A model generated the notes under the pieces. It was given only the letters and a program-made list of their open reading frames with translations, searched no databases and was not told where the DNA came from. A DNA stretch of 64,000 nt from Verrucomicrobiota bacterium (lineage in GTDB: Bacteria; Verrucomicrobiota; Verrucomicrobiia; Chthoniobacterales; JAFAMB01). The position numbers were made by a program, and so were the translations under genes. Position 1 is the stretch's first letter. Each line of letters opens with the position of its first letter. The stretch covers positions 1 through 64,000 of the forward strand of contig JAFAZK010000053.1 of assembly GCA_019239825.1 (NCBI GenBank), in the 5' to 3' direction. Shown piece after piece: positions 19,531 through 29,170 of this stretch.

Positions 19531-22377
19531 TCAATCATGCGGTGCAAGCTCGGCTAACAACCGTTCAAAGCGCGGGTCGGTCCGGAGAGAGTCTAACGCT
19601 GGATTGAGCTTTAATTCTCCAAAATCAATACCTCCGGGCGTCTTTACGGCAATTTTTAGCTGTCCGAACGCCAAGTCCGGCTCACCGGTCCAAGCATAGG
19701 CCATGGCCAAGTTGAAAACCAGGGCCGGACCGTCCATCGCATCTTCGGAAATAGGCAGCATTTCAACCGCGCGGCGTGTTTCCCTTAAGGCATCTTCTTT
19801 GCGACCCAAAGCGGCGTCGACAACGCCAAGGGCACTTAAGAGGCTAGGATTGTTGAGGTCGGCTTCGACCCTTCGCTCAAGCTGGTCGCGTAAAGCAGAG
19901 AATCGCGGTTCCGTCATCGGTTGATCGCCCCGGACCTTTGCCAGCCAGATCTCCACGGATCCACGCGGAACTACGGTCTCGTGAAGGAACGAAAGATCTT
20001 CATTCTGACCAGTTCGGAGTATGTCCTGGGCTGTGGCCCAGTCGTGCGCCAGAGCCGCATAGAAAATGCGCTGAGAAGCAAAACCAATGTCATTTTTCAT
20101 TGAGGAGGGAAGCGCTTCTAAAGCCGCCCGATAGCCCGGGAGATCCGCGTTTTCCGCGAAAGCGCAGTAAGCCTTTTGTAAGATGAAGATCGGGTTTTCG
20201 GGCTCGAGTTCGAGCAGGGCATTACAAGCCTCCTCAGCTTGTCGATGACGTCGAAGACAGAGATAGTTGAATTCCAAATTATTAATGACGTTCGGGTTTC
20301 GCGGGTCGAGCGTGCGGGCCATTTGCAGAGCCTTGATCGAGTCGTCCCAGCGACCTTGTCGCCGATCGATGTAGGCCCTAAGCGCAAGAGCAGCAGGACT
20401 GTTGGGGAGCGCTCGCTCAGCGATGGCTATCTGGACAGAGGCTCGCTGATAACTTCGGTAACACTCGTACAGATGATAGGCCACCGCCAAATGAACTTCG
20501 GGAAGATCAGGTCGCAGCCGCAAGGCCTCGTTGACCGCAGCATCCCCGAGTCCGCGTCTCTCTGGCGTGTGATCCAGGAGTGAAAAATACAAATCGTCGT
20601 GCGCTCGAGCCACTAAGCAATAGGCCAGAGCAAATTTCGGATCTTTCCGGGTTGCCTCTTCCAGGAGCTTAACCACGTTCAGAAAGCTCTCGCGGTCGTG
20701 ACCGATGAAGAGTTCGGCGCCCACGATCAGCGCCTTAGCCTGCAGATAAAGATCGTAAGCCTCTAAATCGTTAGTCGGCTTGTTGTCGATTTCCTCCTTT
20801 TCCTCAGTAGATAACCGCGCGCTCAACTTCGCTACCACGGTTTTGGCAATGTCGTTTTGGATGTCAAATATGCTGGTCAGGTCTCGGTCATAGCTGTCGG
20901 CCCAAATCGTATTGTCATTGCGAGCATCAATTAACTCAGTGCTAACCCGCACATGATTTGCCTCACGTCGGACCGTTCCTTCCAAGACGTTGGCCACGCC
21001 CAATGCCATGGCGATTTGGCGCAGATCGCGTTTTGTATCCGCGCGATACTGCATTACTGAAGTTCGGCTGATGACTTTCAGTTGTGCGATTTTGGCGAGA
21101 TCATTCAGAATCTCATCCTGTACTCCGTCCGCGAAGTAAGCGTCATCTTTGTTCGGGCTGATGTTGTCAAAAGGAAGGACGGCTATGCTTTTTTCGGTGG
21201 TTACCGCTTCGGCAGGTTGCTGATTGAATAACCAGGCGGCGCGGCCGGATAGGAAAAACCAAGCAACTAATGCTACGGCAAGAGAGGAGCCTACACCAAG
21301 CAACCAGCGAACGATCTTGTTTGCCGGCTTTCCTTCTGAGGAATGTTTTTTCGCTCGGTCGCCGGTAACTTTCAACTCGGCCGTCGTCAATCGTAACTCG
21401 AAAGCGATTGTTTCTCTGACCTTTGCTACGGCCTGCTGCAACTGAGCAGGAGTTTGGAAACGCCGGCTAGGATTCTTCGCGAGCAACTCCTGAAGTAACT
21501 CGATTACCGGTACCGGAACGTTCTTTAATTTTTCAACCGGCGGCTCCGCGTGTTGATGCAGGTATATCAGCTCCGTGACGGAGCCGCTGAAAGGTAACTG
21601 GCCGCTGAGCATTTCCCAAAACGTGACACCGAGTGAATACAGATCAGAACGAATATCGGTTACGAGCCCGGCAAACTGTTCGGGGCTGGCGTAAGCAGGT
21701 GTACCAATAAAGACTCCCACGGTTGAAAGCGCATTTTCCTCCGCGCCCCCCTTGGCCAAGCCCAGGTCGATAATTTTGACGTCCTCCAACTTCCCGTCCA
21801 GCAAGCTGACCATGATGTTCCCCGGCTTTATATCCCGATGGACGAGGTGCTGTTTTTCAATCGCTGCTAATCCCGCCGCCACTTGTCCCAAAATGTCGAG
21901 AGCCAGGTTGAGTTGGAGGCAACCGGAGCGGCGAATAAGCGCTGCCAGGCTTTCACCTTCGACCAACTCCATCGCGTAATAGTGATTGCCGCCGCATTCC
22001 CCGATATGGAAGACCGTAGCCACGTTCTGGTGCCGGACACTGGCTGCAGCTCGAGCCTCTCGTACAAAACGGGCTCGAGCTGACTCATCGCCTAAGAACT
22101 GAGCATTGATGATCTTGAGGGCAGCCGGACGCTGGAGATGGACATCAAACGCTTTGTACGTCACTCCCATGCCACCGTGACCGAGCTCAAACGGTTTACC
22201 CTCTTCATTTTGGAGAACGGTGTAATGCTCAAAACGAAGCTCGGAAAAGCTATTCGAAACCACGTGGGTTTGTGTCTCGAGAGCCTCTTTAAAGGCACAT
22301 AATGGACAGAATACGTCGTAGTCCGCCAATTGCGTACCACACACCGAGCAGACTCGTTTCCCAGGAGGCGTTTCCAC
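19531..22377 (-). CDS. Eukaryotic-like Ser/Thr protein kinase with TolB-like and TPR domains
   Basis: LGHGGMGVTYKAFD, HRDIKPGNIMV, GTPAYASPEQ; SIAVLPFDNISPNKDDAYFADGVQDEILNDLAKIAQLKVISRTSVMQYR; TPR C-terminus. Confidence 0.95.
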   Translation of the reverse strand: METPPGKRVCSVCGTQLADYDVFCPLCAFKEALETQTHVVSNSFSELRFEHYTVLQNEEGKPFELGHGGMGVTYKAFDVHLQRPAALKIINAQFLGDESARARFVREARAAASVRHQNVATVFHIGECGGNHYYAMELVEGESLAALIRRSGCLQLNLALDILGQVAAGLAAIEKQHLVHRDIKPGNIMVSLLDGKLEDVKIIDLGLAKGGAEENALSTVGVFIGTPAYASPEQFAGLVTDIRSDLYSLGVTFWEMLSGQLPFSGSVTELIYLHQHAEPPVEKLKNVPVPVIELLQELLAKNPSRRFQTPAQLQQAVAKVRETIAFELRLTTAELKVTGDRAKKHSSEGKPANKIVRWLLGVGSSLAVALVAWFFLSGRAAWLFNQQPAEAVTTEKSIAVLPFDNISPNKDDAYFADGVQDEILNDLAKIAQLKVISRTSVMQYRADTKRDLRQIAMALGVANVLEGTVRREANHVRVSTELIDARNDNTIWADSYDRDLTSIFDIQNDIAKTVVAKLSARLSTEEKEEIDNKPTNDLEAYDLYLQAKALIVGAELFIGHDRESFLNVVKLLEEATRKDPKFALAYCLVARAHDDLYFSLLDHTPERRGLGDAAVNEALRLRPDLPEVHLAVAYHLYECYRSYQRASVQIAIAERALPNSPAALALRAYIDRRQGRWDDSIKALQMARTLDPRNPNVINNLEFNYLCLRRHRQAEEACNALLELEPENPIFILQKAYCAFAENADLPGYRAALEALPSSMKNDIGFASQRIFYAALAHDWATAQDILRTGQNEDLSFLHETVVPRGSVEIWLAKVRGDQPMTEPRFSALRDQLERRVEADLNNPSLLSALGVVDAALGRKEDALRETRRAVEMLPISEDAMDGPALVFNLAMAYAWTGEPDLAFGQLKIAVKTPGGIDFGELKLNPALDSLRTDPRFERLLAELAPHD

Positions 22378-22543
22378 CGTATGCCGTTTGCTGCGGGAAT
22401 TTTACTCGGTTTGGCCTATGCCTCACGAAAAATCGTCGGCGCTGGCCTCAGCCCCGTCCCCAAATGAAACGCGATCTAGGGCGGAAGAAAAGACATATCC
22501 CGGGTGAACGCGTAAAGATACAGAGAAGGTCGCACCGCGGTAC

Positions 22544-22640
22544 ACGGATAGGACCTATTGGATCCCTAGGACGTTCTTGAGGACGCATCTGCAGCATACG
22601 CGCCGACCTACGGGTCCTAGCGGCCCTTAGGTCCCATCCG
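22544..22640. repeat. Inverted pair of 9-nt arrays (GGATAGGAC type)
   Basis: ggataggac/ctattggat/ccctaggac ... acctacggg/tcctagcgg/cccttaggt/cccatccg. Confidence 0.7.
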
Positions 22641-22720
22641 TCTGCTGCGCTATGGTTCTCTTCTCTTTGCTTGCTTCGCTTTGGTGCGACTTGAGGCCCT
22701 CCGGTGAGACTATTCTTCCC

Positions 22721-23827
22721 TCACGCCAGGCGTCGCCGGAAGAGCCACGTGGCCAAGGCTAACGTAAACACCGCGATAATGGCCATTTGCCAGGTGTTAT
22801 TCAGAATCTCCATGGGCGGCATGTCCTTCAGAAAGACGCCTTTCATGACGACCATGATATAACGCAACGGATTTGCGTAGGTGAGTGGCTGTAACCAAGC
22901 CGGCATATTTTCGATGGGCGCAGCGTACCCCGAGAGAAGCGTTGCCGGCAACAACGTTGTCATTATGCCTAACATGGCTTGCTGCTGGGTCACGGCGATG
23001 GACGAGATACTTAATCCGATGCCGATCATCGCAATGATGAACACGGTAAGACTGAGGTACAAGAACGGCACCGAGCCGTGAAACGGGATCCGGAAAACGA
23101 AAACCGTGATCAAAATAAAGATCGTCACCTCAATCAACGCTAAAATCAGGGCCGGGATACTTTTGCCAGCCATGATCTCCAAGGGTCGAATCGGCGACAC
23201 CAGCAGTTGTTCGAACGTTCCCATCTCACGCTCCCGCGCGACCGACATCGCGGTGACATTCAAGCAGATTTGCAACGTAATCATCACCGCCAGCGACGGT
23301 AGGGTGAACCAAATATAATCCAGATTCGGGTTGAACCACGTTCGTTCCACTACCTGCACGTTGGGCGCGCTGTTGTCAGTGGTCGCTTGTTCGCTGACAA
23401 ATTGGTTCACGATCTGGCTGACATAACCCTGGGCGATTTGCGCCGAGTTGGATTTGCGGCCGTCGGCGATCATCTGTAAAGGCGCTGCGTGATCCTCAGA
23501 AAACTTCCGGGAGAAATCCGGAAGAAAGGTAATCGCCAGCATTACCCGCTGATCGTCGATCATCTGCTGCAACTCCTGGCGCGAGTGCGCAAATTCCACG
23601 TGTCCAAAATTCGGCGAAGCGCAAAGTCGCTCAATCAGTTCATTAGCGACCTGCCCATAGTCCTGGTTCCAAACGCCCAGGGCCACGTGCTTAACCTCAA
23701 GCGTGCCGGTAAAAGAAAACAGGAAAAGCTGCAAAATCGGCGGAATAACTAGCGCCATCCGATTCCGCGGATCACGCAAAACCGCTAATACTTCCTTCTG
23801 AATCAGGGTTAGAATTCTGAGCCACAT
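22721..23827 (-). CDS. ABC-2 type transporter permease (YbhR-like)
   Basis: ABC2 membrane protein; LVSPIRPLEIMAGKSIPALILALIEV. Confidence 0.92.
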   Translation of the reverse strand: MWLRILTLIQKEVLAVLRDPRNRMALVIPPILQLFLFSFTGTLEVKHVALGVWNQDYGQVANELIERLCASPNFGHVEFAHSRQELQQMIDDQRVMLAITFLPDFSRKFSEDHAAPLQMIADGRKSNSAQIAQGYVSQIVNQFVSEQATTDNSAPNVQVVERTWFNPNLDYIWFTLPSLAVMITLQICLNVTAMSVAREREMGTFEQLLVSPIRPLEIMAGKSIPALILALIEVTIFILITVFVFRIPFHGSVPFLYLSLTVFIIAMIGIGLSISSIAVTQQQAMLGIMTTLLPATLLSGYAAPIENMPAWLQPLTYANPLRYIMVVMKGVFLKDMPPMEILNNTWQMAIIAVFTLALATWLFRRRLA

Positions 23828-23854
23828 ATCGACCTCCTTCCAAACATCAAAACT

Positions 23855-24062
23855 AGTTCAACCGCAGATGGACGCAGATAACAGGACAAGAACCGCGAAT
23901 GGACACGAATGAACGCGAATAGATTCGGACCGACCACAGAGACACAGAGAACCAAGAGACTTCTGGAACCATCCCTGTAAGTCTCACTCCGTGGTATCTC
24001 TGTGTCTTTGTGGTGAATCTTTTCATTATTCGCGTCCATTCGCGTCTATTCGCGGTTAGGTT
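23855..24062. repeat. Inverted pair of 10-nt (and 9-nt) arrays (AACGCGAATG / CCACAGAGA types)
   Basis: accgcgaatg gacacgaatg aacgcgaata ... ttcgcgtcca ttcgcgtcta ttcgcggtta. Confidence 0.8.
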
Positions 24063-24071
24063 CTGTGGTTT

Positions 24072-25262
24072 TCAGGCTAAACGTTTACGGGTAACTCGAG
24101 CAGTTAATATGAAAAAGAGGGTCGCGAAGCCGGCTAGAACCACGGAGTTAAACGCGACAATTCGCCAGACATCGCCGGCTAGAAAGATCGTTTGCAGGGC
24201 CTGGACAAAGTAGCGGGCCGGAAAAAGAAAAGTCAGGAACTGCAGAATCTTCGGCATGCTGGAAATCTCGAACAAAAAGCCGGACAGTTGAAAACCGGGC
24301 AAGAAACCCAAGATGATCGCAAACTGGCCGGCTACGAACTGGCTCTTAGAAAGTGTCGACACCCAAAGACCGATACCTAACCCGCAGGCCAGGAACAGAG
24401 ATGTGACCAAGAACAACGACAAAATCGACCCACGTAACGGTGTATGGAACACGAAGACCGCAACGATCGTGCAGAAGAGCATCGAGCCTACGCCCAGTAA
24501 GAAATAGGGAATCAATTTTCCCAGGACTAATTCTTGAATCGCCACCGGCGTCGCCATCATCGCTTCCATGGTCCCCCTCTCCCATTCTCGGGCTACCACC
24601 AGTGCCGTTAACAAAGTGCCGATCATGGTCATAATGATCGCGATCGAGCCCGGCACCAGGTAGTTCTTGCTTTCGAGAGAAGGGTTGAACCAATTCCGTG
24701 TCTCCACATTGACCATACTGTTAACCGGCGCCCCCGTTTCCATGCCGCGTTCTTGTAGCCAAAGCGTAACCACCGCTTCCAGGTAGGACTCGGCAAAAGC
24801 CGCCGTATTTGGTTCACTGCCATCCCCAATTATCTGCAACGGCGCCGAATTAGTGGTCGATTGAAGCCGGCGCGAAAAATCGATTGGAACCACTAAGAGC
24901 GCCCTTATCCGTCCCGCCACCATTTCCCGTTCGAGGAAACGCCGGTCGAAACTCGCGGTAACATCAAGATATTTCGAGTTGCGCAGACTAATCAGGAGAT
25001 TTTCCGAATCGGGTGTTCGTCCTTCCAGCGCCACGCCCACTCGGACTCGCGTCGAATCCAACGAAACCGCATACCCAAAAAGAAACAGTAACATGATCGG
25101 CAGAATGAAGGCGATCAGGATACTGCTCGGGTCATTGACAATCTGGATCAGTTCCTTACGTACCAAGGCCCCCAACCGTCTCCAACTGAACCGCCGATTC
25201 TTGTTAGTCATGGCCATACCTCCGAACAACCGCCAGCAAATCAACTCCCGAAGATCAACCAC
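24072..25262 (-). CDS. ABC-2 type transporter permease (YbhS-like)
   Basis: Paralogous ABC2 membrane protein; likely start about 25211-25217 (MAMTNKNRRF). Confidence 0.92.
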   Translation of the reverse strand: MVDLRELICWRLFGGMAMTNKNRRFSWRRLGALVRKELIQIVNDPSSILIAFILPIMLLFLFGYAVSLDSTRVRVGVALEGRTPDSENLLISLRNSKYLDVTASFDRRFLEREMVAGRIRALLVVPIDFSRRLQSTTNSAPLQIIGDGSEPNTAAFAESYLEAVVTLWLQERGMETGAPVNSMVNVETRNWFNPSLESKNYLVPGSIAIIMTMIGTLLTALVVAREWERGTMEAMMATPVAIQELVLGKLIPYFLLGVGSMLFCTIVAVFVFHTPLRGSILSLFLVTSLFLACGLGIGLWVSTLSKSQFVAGQFAIILGFLPGFQLSGFLFEISSMPKILQFLTFLFPARYFVQALQTIFLAGDVWRIVAFNSVVLAGFATLFFILTARVTRKRLA

Positions 25263-25545
25263 AGATCGACGCGGATTGATGCAGATAAATGATTAACCGC
25301 GAATGGACGCGAATAAGGATTGAATCCAATTCAGGAGTAGGACACGCACAGAGGCTATTCAACTCTTCTCGAACGAGTTTCGTTCTGTGCACTCTGTGTC
25401 TCTGTGGTGGAATTTTGGTCTTCATCCGCGTTAGTTCGTGTCCATTCGCGGTTAATCTTTTATCAGCGTTAATCTGCGTCCATCTGCGATTCGTCTTTAT
25501 GCCTTTCGTGTTCATTCGCGGTTACTTTTTGTTTTCATTCGCGGT
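25255..25545. repeat. Nested inverted 10-nt arrays between exporter genes, overlapping the ATPase stop codon
   Basis: accgcgaatg gacgcgaata ... ttcgcggttaatcttttatcagcgttaatctgcgtccatctgcg ... ttcattcgcggtta. Confidence 0.8.
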
Positions 25546-27330
25546 ATCGAAACGTTGAATGATTCGGATGAAGGTCTCCTCCATGGTGGGATCCGATAGG
25601 TCAGCGGACTTAACACTGCGCTTCAGGGCGTCTGGTGTATCGAGCGCAATGAGTTTGCCGCGATAGACTAACCCAATGCGGTCGCAATACTCCGCCTCAT
25701 CCATGAAGTGGGTTGTCACCATCACAGTTACGCCTTTCTCGACCAGGCCGTTGATATGCAACCAAAACTGGCGCCGGGTAATGGGGTCAACACCGGAAGT
25801 CGGTTCGTCCAGGAACAATACATCCGGTTCGTGCATCAAAGCGCAGGCCATGGCCAGCCGTTGTTTGAAACCTAGCGGTAATTGTCCCGAGGCGTTGCCT
25901 AAATGATTCTCCAAACCGAACGCATGGATCATGCGATCGATGGCCGAGCTTCTCCGTTTACCTTGCAATCCATAGACTCCGGAAAAGAAATCGAGGTTCT
26001 GTTGGACCGTTAGATCACCGTAGAGCGAGAATTTCTGCGCCATATAGCCGATCCGGTTCCGAGCCGCGCTTCCTGACTTCCGAAAGTCAATTCCCACTAT
26101 CCGAGCCGTTCCGGAAGAAGGCTTTAACAGACCACATAACATTTTGAAGGTAGTCGACTTCCCCGCGCCGTTGGGTCCAAGCAGGCCAAAGATCTCGCTT
26201 CGGTTGACAGAAAAGGTCACGCGATCCGTCGCTACAAAGTGGCCAAAGCGCTTGGTTAAATCGTGGGCATCGATAACCGTCCCGCCATCGTGCTCAAGAT
26301 GTGGCATCGTACTGGCCACCAGCGATTCTTCCTTAGGCAATCCACCAAGGGTATCGACAAACGCATCCTCGAACCGCGGCGCTACCGCACGTAGATGCCG
26401 ATCATCCGCGAATTGTTCGATCCCTTCCTGAGAGCTACCCTCCTTCAGCACCAGGCGGATGTGATCTCCCTGGACGACACCATCCACCACTGCCGGTGAG
26501 CGCAACGCGTCGGCCAAGATCTTCCGTCGATTATTAGCGACTAGTAATTGGAAGGTTCGCGAGCGTACCCGGTCGGTAAGTTCTTTCGGTGGTCCATCAA
26601 AGATTTTTTTGCCTTCATGCAGAAGGATTACCGCATCACAGAGCTCAACCTCATCCAGGTAAGCGGTACTCCAAATAACTCCGATCCCCTCTCCCACTAA
26701 GTCTTGTACCATTTTCCATAGATCTCGCCTGGATATCGGATCGACACCGACACTCGGTTCGTCGAGTAACAACAGATCCGGTTTGCTGACGAGCGCGCAG
26801 GCTAAACCCAATTTTTGCTTCATCCCTCCTGATAAGGCGCCGGCTTTCCGTTCCTGGAAACGTTTTAAATCAGTAAAAGTGAGCAACCGATCAAAGCTTG
26901 CTTGTCTCTCCTCGCCAATGATCCCGCGCAGTTCCGCGTAGAGTTGAAGGTTCTGCATCACGCTTAGATCTTCGTAGAGACCAAACCGTTGAGGCATATA
27001 TCCGATCCGAGACCTGATTTCCTCCGGCTGGGTTGTGGGATCAAAACCAAGAACCCGGATACTTCCGGCCGTCGGGAGCAGCAAACCTGCTAATAGCCGC
27101 ATCAGCGTCGTCTTTCCTGCGCCGTCGGGTCCTGCTAGCCCCGTGATAGCGCCACCGACCACCCGGGTATCAAGATGATCCAAAGCCGGAGCCGCCCCTT
27201 CCCTGAAGGATTTAACTAATCCGGTAGTTTCGACGAGCGGTAGGGACGAGCGGGAGCTCGTTCCTACCGATTGCGACAACGCACCGTTCCCGGCGTTAAC
27301 TCTTGGGCTGCTCTGGTTCATGGTGTTCAT
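25522..27330 (-). CDS. Tandem-domain ABC transporter ATPase (YbhF-like)
   Basis: Two Walker A motifs (GPDGAGKTTLMR, GPNGAGKSTTFK) and two signature/Walker B regions. Confidence 0.96.
   Translation of the reverse strand: MNTMNQSSPRVNAGNGALSQSVGTSSRSSLPLVETTGLVKSFREGAAPALDHLDTRVVGGAITGLAGPDGAGKTTLMRLLAGLLLPTAGSIRVLGFDPTTQPEEIRSRIGYMPQRFGLYEDLSVMQNLQLYAELRGIIGEERQASFDRLLTFTDLKRFQERKAGALSGGMKQKLGLACALVSKPDLLLLDEPSVGVDPISRRDLWKMVQDLVGEGIGVIWSTAYLDEVELCDAVILLHEGKKIFDGPPKELTDRVRSRTFQLLVANNRRKILADALRSPAVVDGVVQGDHIRLVLKEGSSQEGIEQFADDRHLRAVAPRFEDAFVDTLGGLPKEESLVASTMPHLEHDGGTVIDAHDLTKRFGHFVATDRVTFSVNRSEIFGLLGPNGAGKSTTFKMLCGLLKPSSGTARIVGIDFRKSGSAARNRIGYMAQKFSLYGDLTVQQNLDFFSGVYGLQGKRRSSAIDRMIHAFGLENHLGNASGQLPLGFKQRLAMACALMHEPDVLFLDEPTSGVDPITRRQFWLHINGLVEKGVTVMVTTHFMDEAEYCDRIGLVYRGKLIALDTPDALKRSVKSADLSDPTMEETFIRIIQRFDTANENKK
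27238..27269. repeat. Family F hairpin inside the ATPase 5' coding region
   Basis: cggtagggacgagc-ggga-gctcgttcctaccg, one mismatch. Confidence 0.75.
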
Positions 27331-28309
27331 CCACCATTCGCAGGGTTACCGGCATTCCTTGCCGGAGATAACGATCGGGTTTCGCGATGATAACTCGGAG
27401 CCGATAAACCAAGTCTGTCCGCAGTTCGCGAGTCTCGACATTTTTCGGCGTAAACTCCGCTATCGGAGAAATAAATCCGATTTGTCCAACGTAGGGATGA
27501 TTCGGATCGGTGTCGTTGTGTACCAGCGCCTTCATTCCGGGGTAAATGCGGCCAAGATCGCGTTCGTCGACATAAGTGCGGACCCAGACCGGCTCGTTTT
27601 GGCAAATGGCATAGATAACGGAGCTAGTGGAGACGATCGTTCCGGGTTCGACAGCCCGGGTTATAATCACGCCGTCAACCGGCGCAAAAAGCTTGCAATC
27701 ATCTACGTTCTGCCGAGCGGTGGCCAGATTCGCTTTTGAGTTCTCGAGTTGCGCTTTAGCGCTATCGATGTCCTCAAAACGATTACCCGCTAATTCCAGA
27801 TTGAGGTTAGCTTGAGAGAGATCGACCTGTCCCTTTAGTGAATCGCGCGACGCCAGGGCATTATCATAGTCCGACTTTGAGATGACGTGGCTTTGCTGCA
27901 AAGCGTCTTGCCGTTCAAAATATCTGAGAGCATTTTGATAGTTGGCTTTCGCTTGAGCGAGTTGCGCCTTGGCCTGCTCGATTTCCTCCGGGCGATATCC
28001 ATTCACCATTTTGCTGTAGTTAGCCTGCGCTTGGGCGACCTGAGCTTCGGCTAAATGCACCTGGTCCTGATAAGGAACGTCATCCAGCGTCGCGATCAGA
28101 TCTCCGGCGTGTACGACATCACCTTCCTCCAGTTTCATTTCTTTCACTCGTCCCGTAACCCGAAAGCCGACATTCACCTGACGAATATCGATGTTTCCTT
28201 GGAGCGTCAGGATGCGTTGAGGGGTCGCCGTGAACTGCTGGTAGAGAAACCACCCAGCAATAGAAAGCACAGCGACAATTCCTAGAATAATCACTAGTCG
28301 TTTCCTCAT
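27296..28309 (-). CDS. HlyD-family membrane fusion protein (YbhG-like)
   Basis: N-terminal TM, biotinyl-lipoyl-like halves, long coiled coil. Confidence 0.94.
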   Translation of the reverse strand: MRKRLVIILGIVAVLSIAGWFLYQQFTATPQRILTLQGNIDIRQVNVGFRVTGRVKEMKLEEGDVVHAGDLIATLDDVPYQDQVHLAEAQVAQAQANYSKMVNGYRPEEIEQAKAQLAQAKANYQNALRYFERQDALQQSHVISKSDYDNALASRDSLKGQVDLSQANLNLELAGNRFEDIDSAKAQLENSKANLATARQNVDDCKLFAPVDGVIITRAVEPGTIVSTSSVIYAICQNEPVWVRTYVDERDLGRIYPGMKALVHNDTDPNHPYVGQIGFISPIAEFTPKNVETRELRTDLVYRLRVIIAKPDRYLRQGMPVTLRMVDEHHEPEQPKS

Positions 28310-28313
28310 TTTT

Positions 28314-29021
28314 CTACCTCCCGTTTCGTGGAGAGCGCCTTCCCGCAGCCGCGGGACGAGGCGGTTTCGGTTGTAGCAGGTCTAATTGTTCGTGGAGTGC
28401 TGCTTGGATTTCCGCGAACTCCTCTTCCGTGTACCCGGTTAAATTAAGGCGGCGCTTGATCGTCTCGCGGCCGGCAAGGAAAACCAGAATCTGACCGACG
28501 ATCATCTGAGCGCGAAAAATCACGCTGCGATCATCCGGTTCCCGCTCCAGAAGGATGGCTAACAGGGCCGAGATTGTCCGGTGAACATGCCGGATCACTC
28601 TTTCGTAGATCAGATCGAAAGCCTTGGTCGGCTGCATTTGTTCTCGGATGATAATCCGGCCAAAGGAACGGTTGGTCTGCTGGCGTAGTAGTACCTCCAG
28701 CATGGTTCCTAACAGCGTTTTCAGGAGATCGAGCGCCTCTGCTTTATCGATGTTTTTTGCTGTCAGCCGGGATTCGATCTCCGCCACGACGGATCCTATT
28801 TTTGGCGCGTGAACCGAAAAGAAGTGTTCGATGGTTGCGAGGTAAAGTCCTTCCTTACCCCCGAAATAGTACGGGATAGCGGCCTGGTTAACTTCAGCGC
28901 GCTCAGCCAATTGACGGGTGGTAGCGCCTTCCAGGTTATAGGTGCCAAAGATCTCAGCGGCAGCGTCGAGGAGACGAGCGCGAGCGCCGAGATCAGGGGT
29001 GATGGGGAGAGACTCACTCAC
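28314..29021 (-). CDS. TetR-family regulator (CecR-like)
   Basis: TetR HTH ARARLLDAAAEIFGTYNLEGATTRQLAERAEVNQAAIPYYFGGKEGLY; adjacent to the YbhGFSR-like set. Confidence 0.92.
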   Translation of the reverse strand: MSESLPITPDLGARARLLDAAAEIFGTYNLEGATTRQLAERAEVNQAAIPYYFGGKEGLYLATIEHFFSVHAPKIGSVVAEIESRLTAKNIDKAEALDLLKTLLGTMLEVLLRQQTNRSFGRIIIREQMQPTKAFDLIYERVIRHVHRTISALLAILLEREPDDRSVIFRAQMIVGQILVFLAGRETIKRRLNLTGYTEEEFAEIQAALHEQLDLLQPKPPRPAAAGRRSPRNGR

Positions 29022-29032
29022 AAGCTAAGATA

Positions 29033-29064
29033 TTTAATCAAATGATTTAATCAAATGAATCATT
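29033..29064. promoter_or_regulatory. Candidate TetR-type operator
   Basis: Perfect 13-bp direct repeat tttaatcaaatga x2 and aatgatt-N10-aatcatt inverted repeat. Confidence 0.55.
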
Positions 29065-29127
29065 CAGTTGATTGGGAACTACCTTCCGGGCAGCCTATAG
29101 CTGGAAATTCTTTTAACTTTTCCATAG

Positions 29128-29152
29128 TTGACCAATTTAGAAACTTGGTCAA
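29128..29152. promoter_or_regulatory. Candidate operator for the second TetR regulator
   Basis: Perfect palindrome TTGACCAA-tttagaaac-TTGGTCAA, 18 bp before the start at 29171. Confidence 0.65.
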
Positions 29153-29170
29153 ATTACTAAATTAGATACT

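Noticed and set aside
19313-19534. N-terminal extension of the small ORF upstream of the methyltransferase
   Set aside because: Not favoured: residues look random and an SD-supported ATG exists at 19312, although ATGA coupling to the kinase stop keeps it possible
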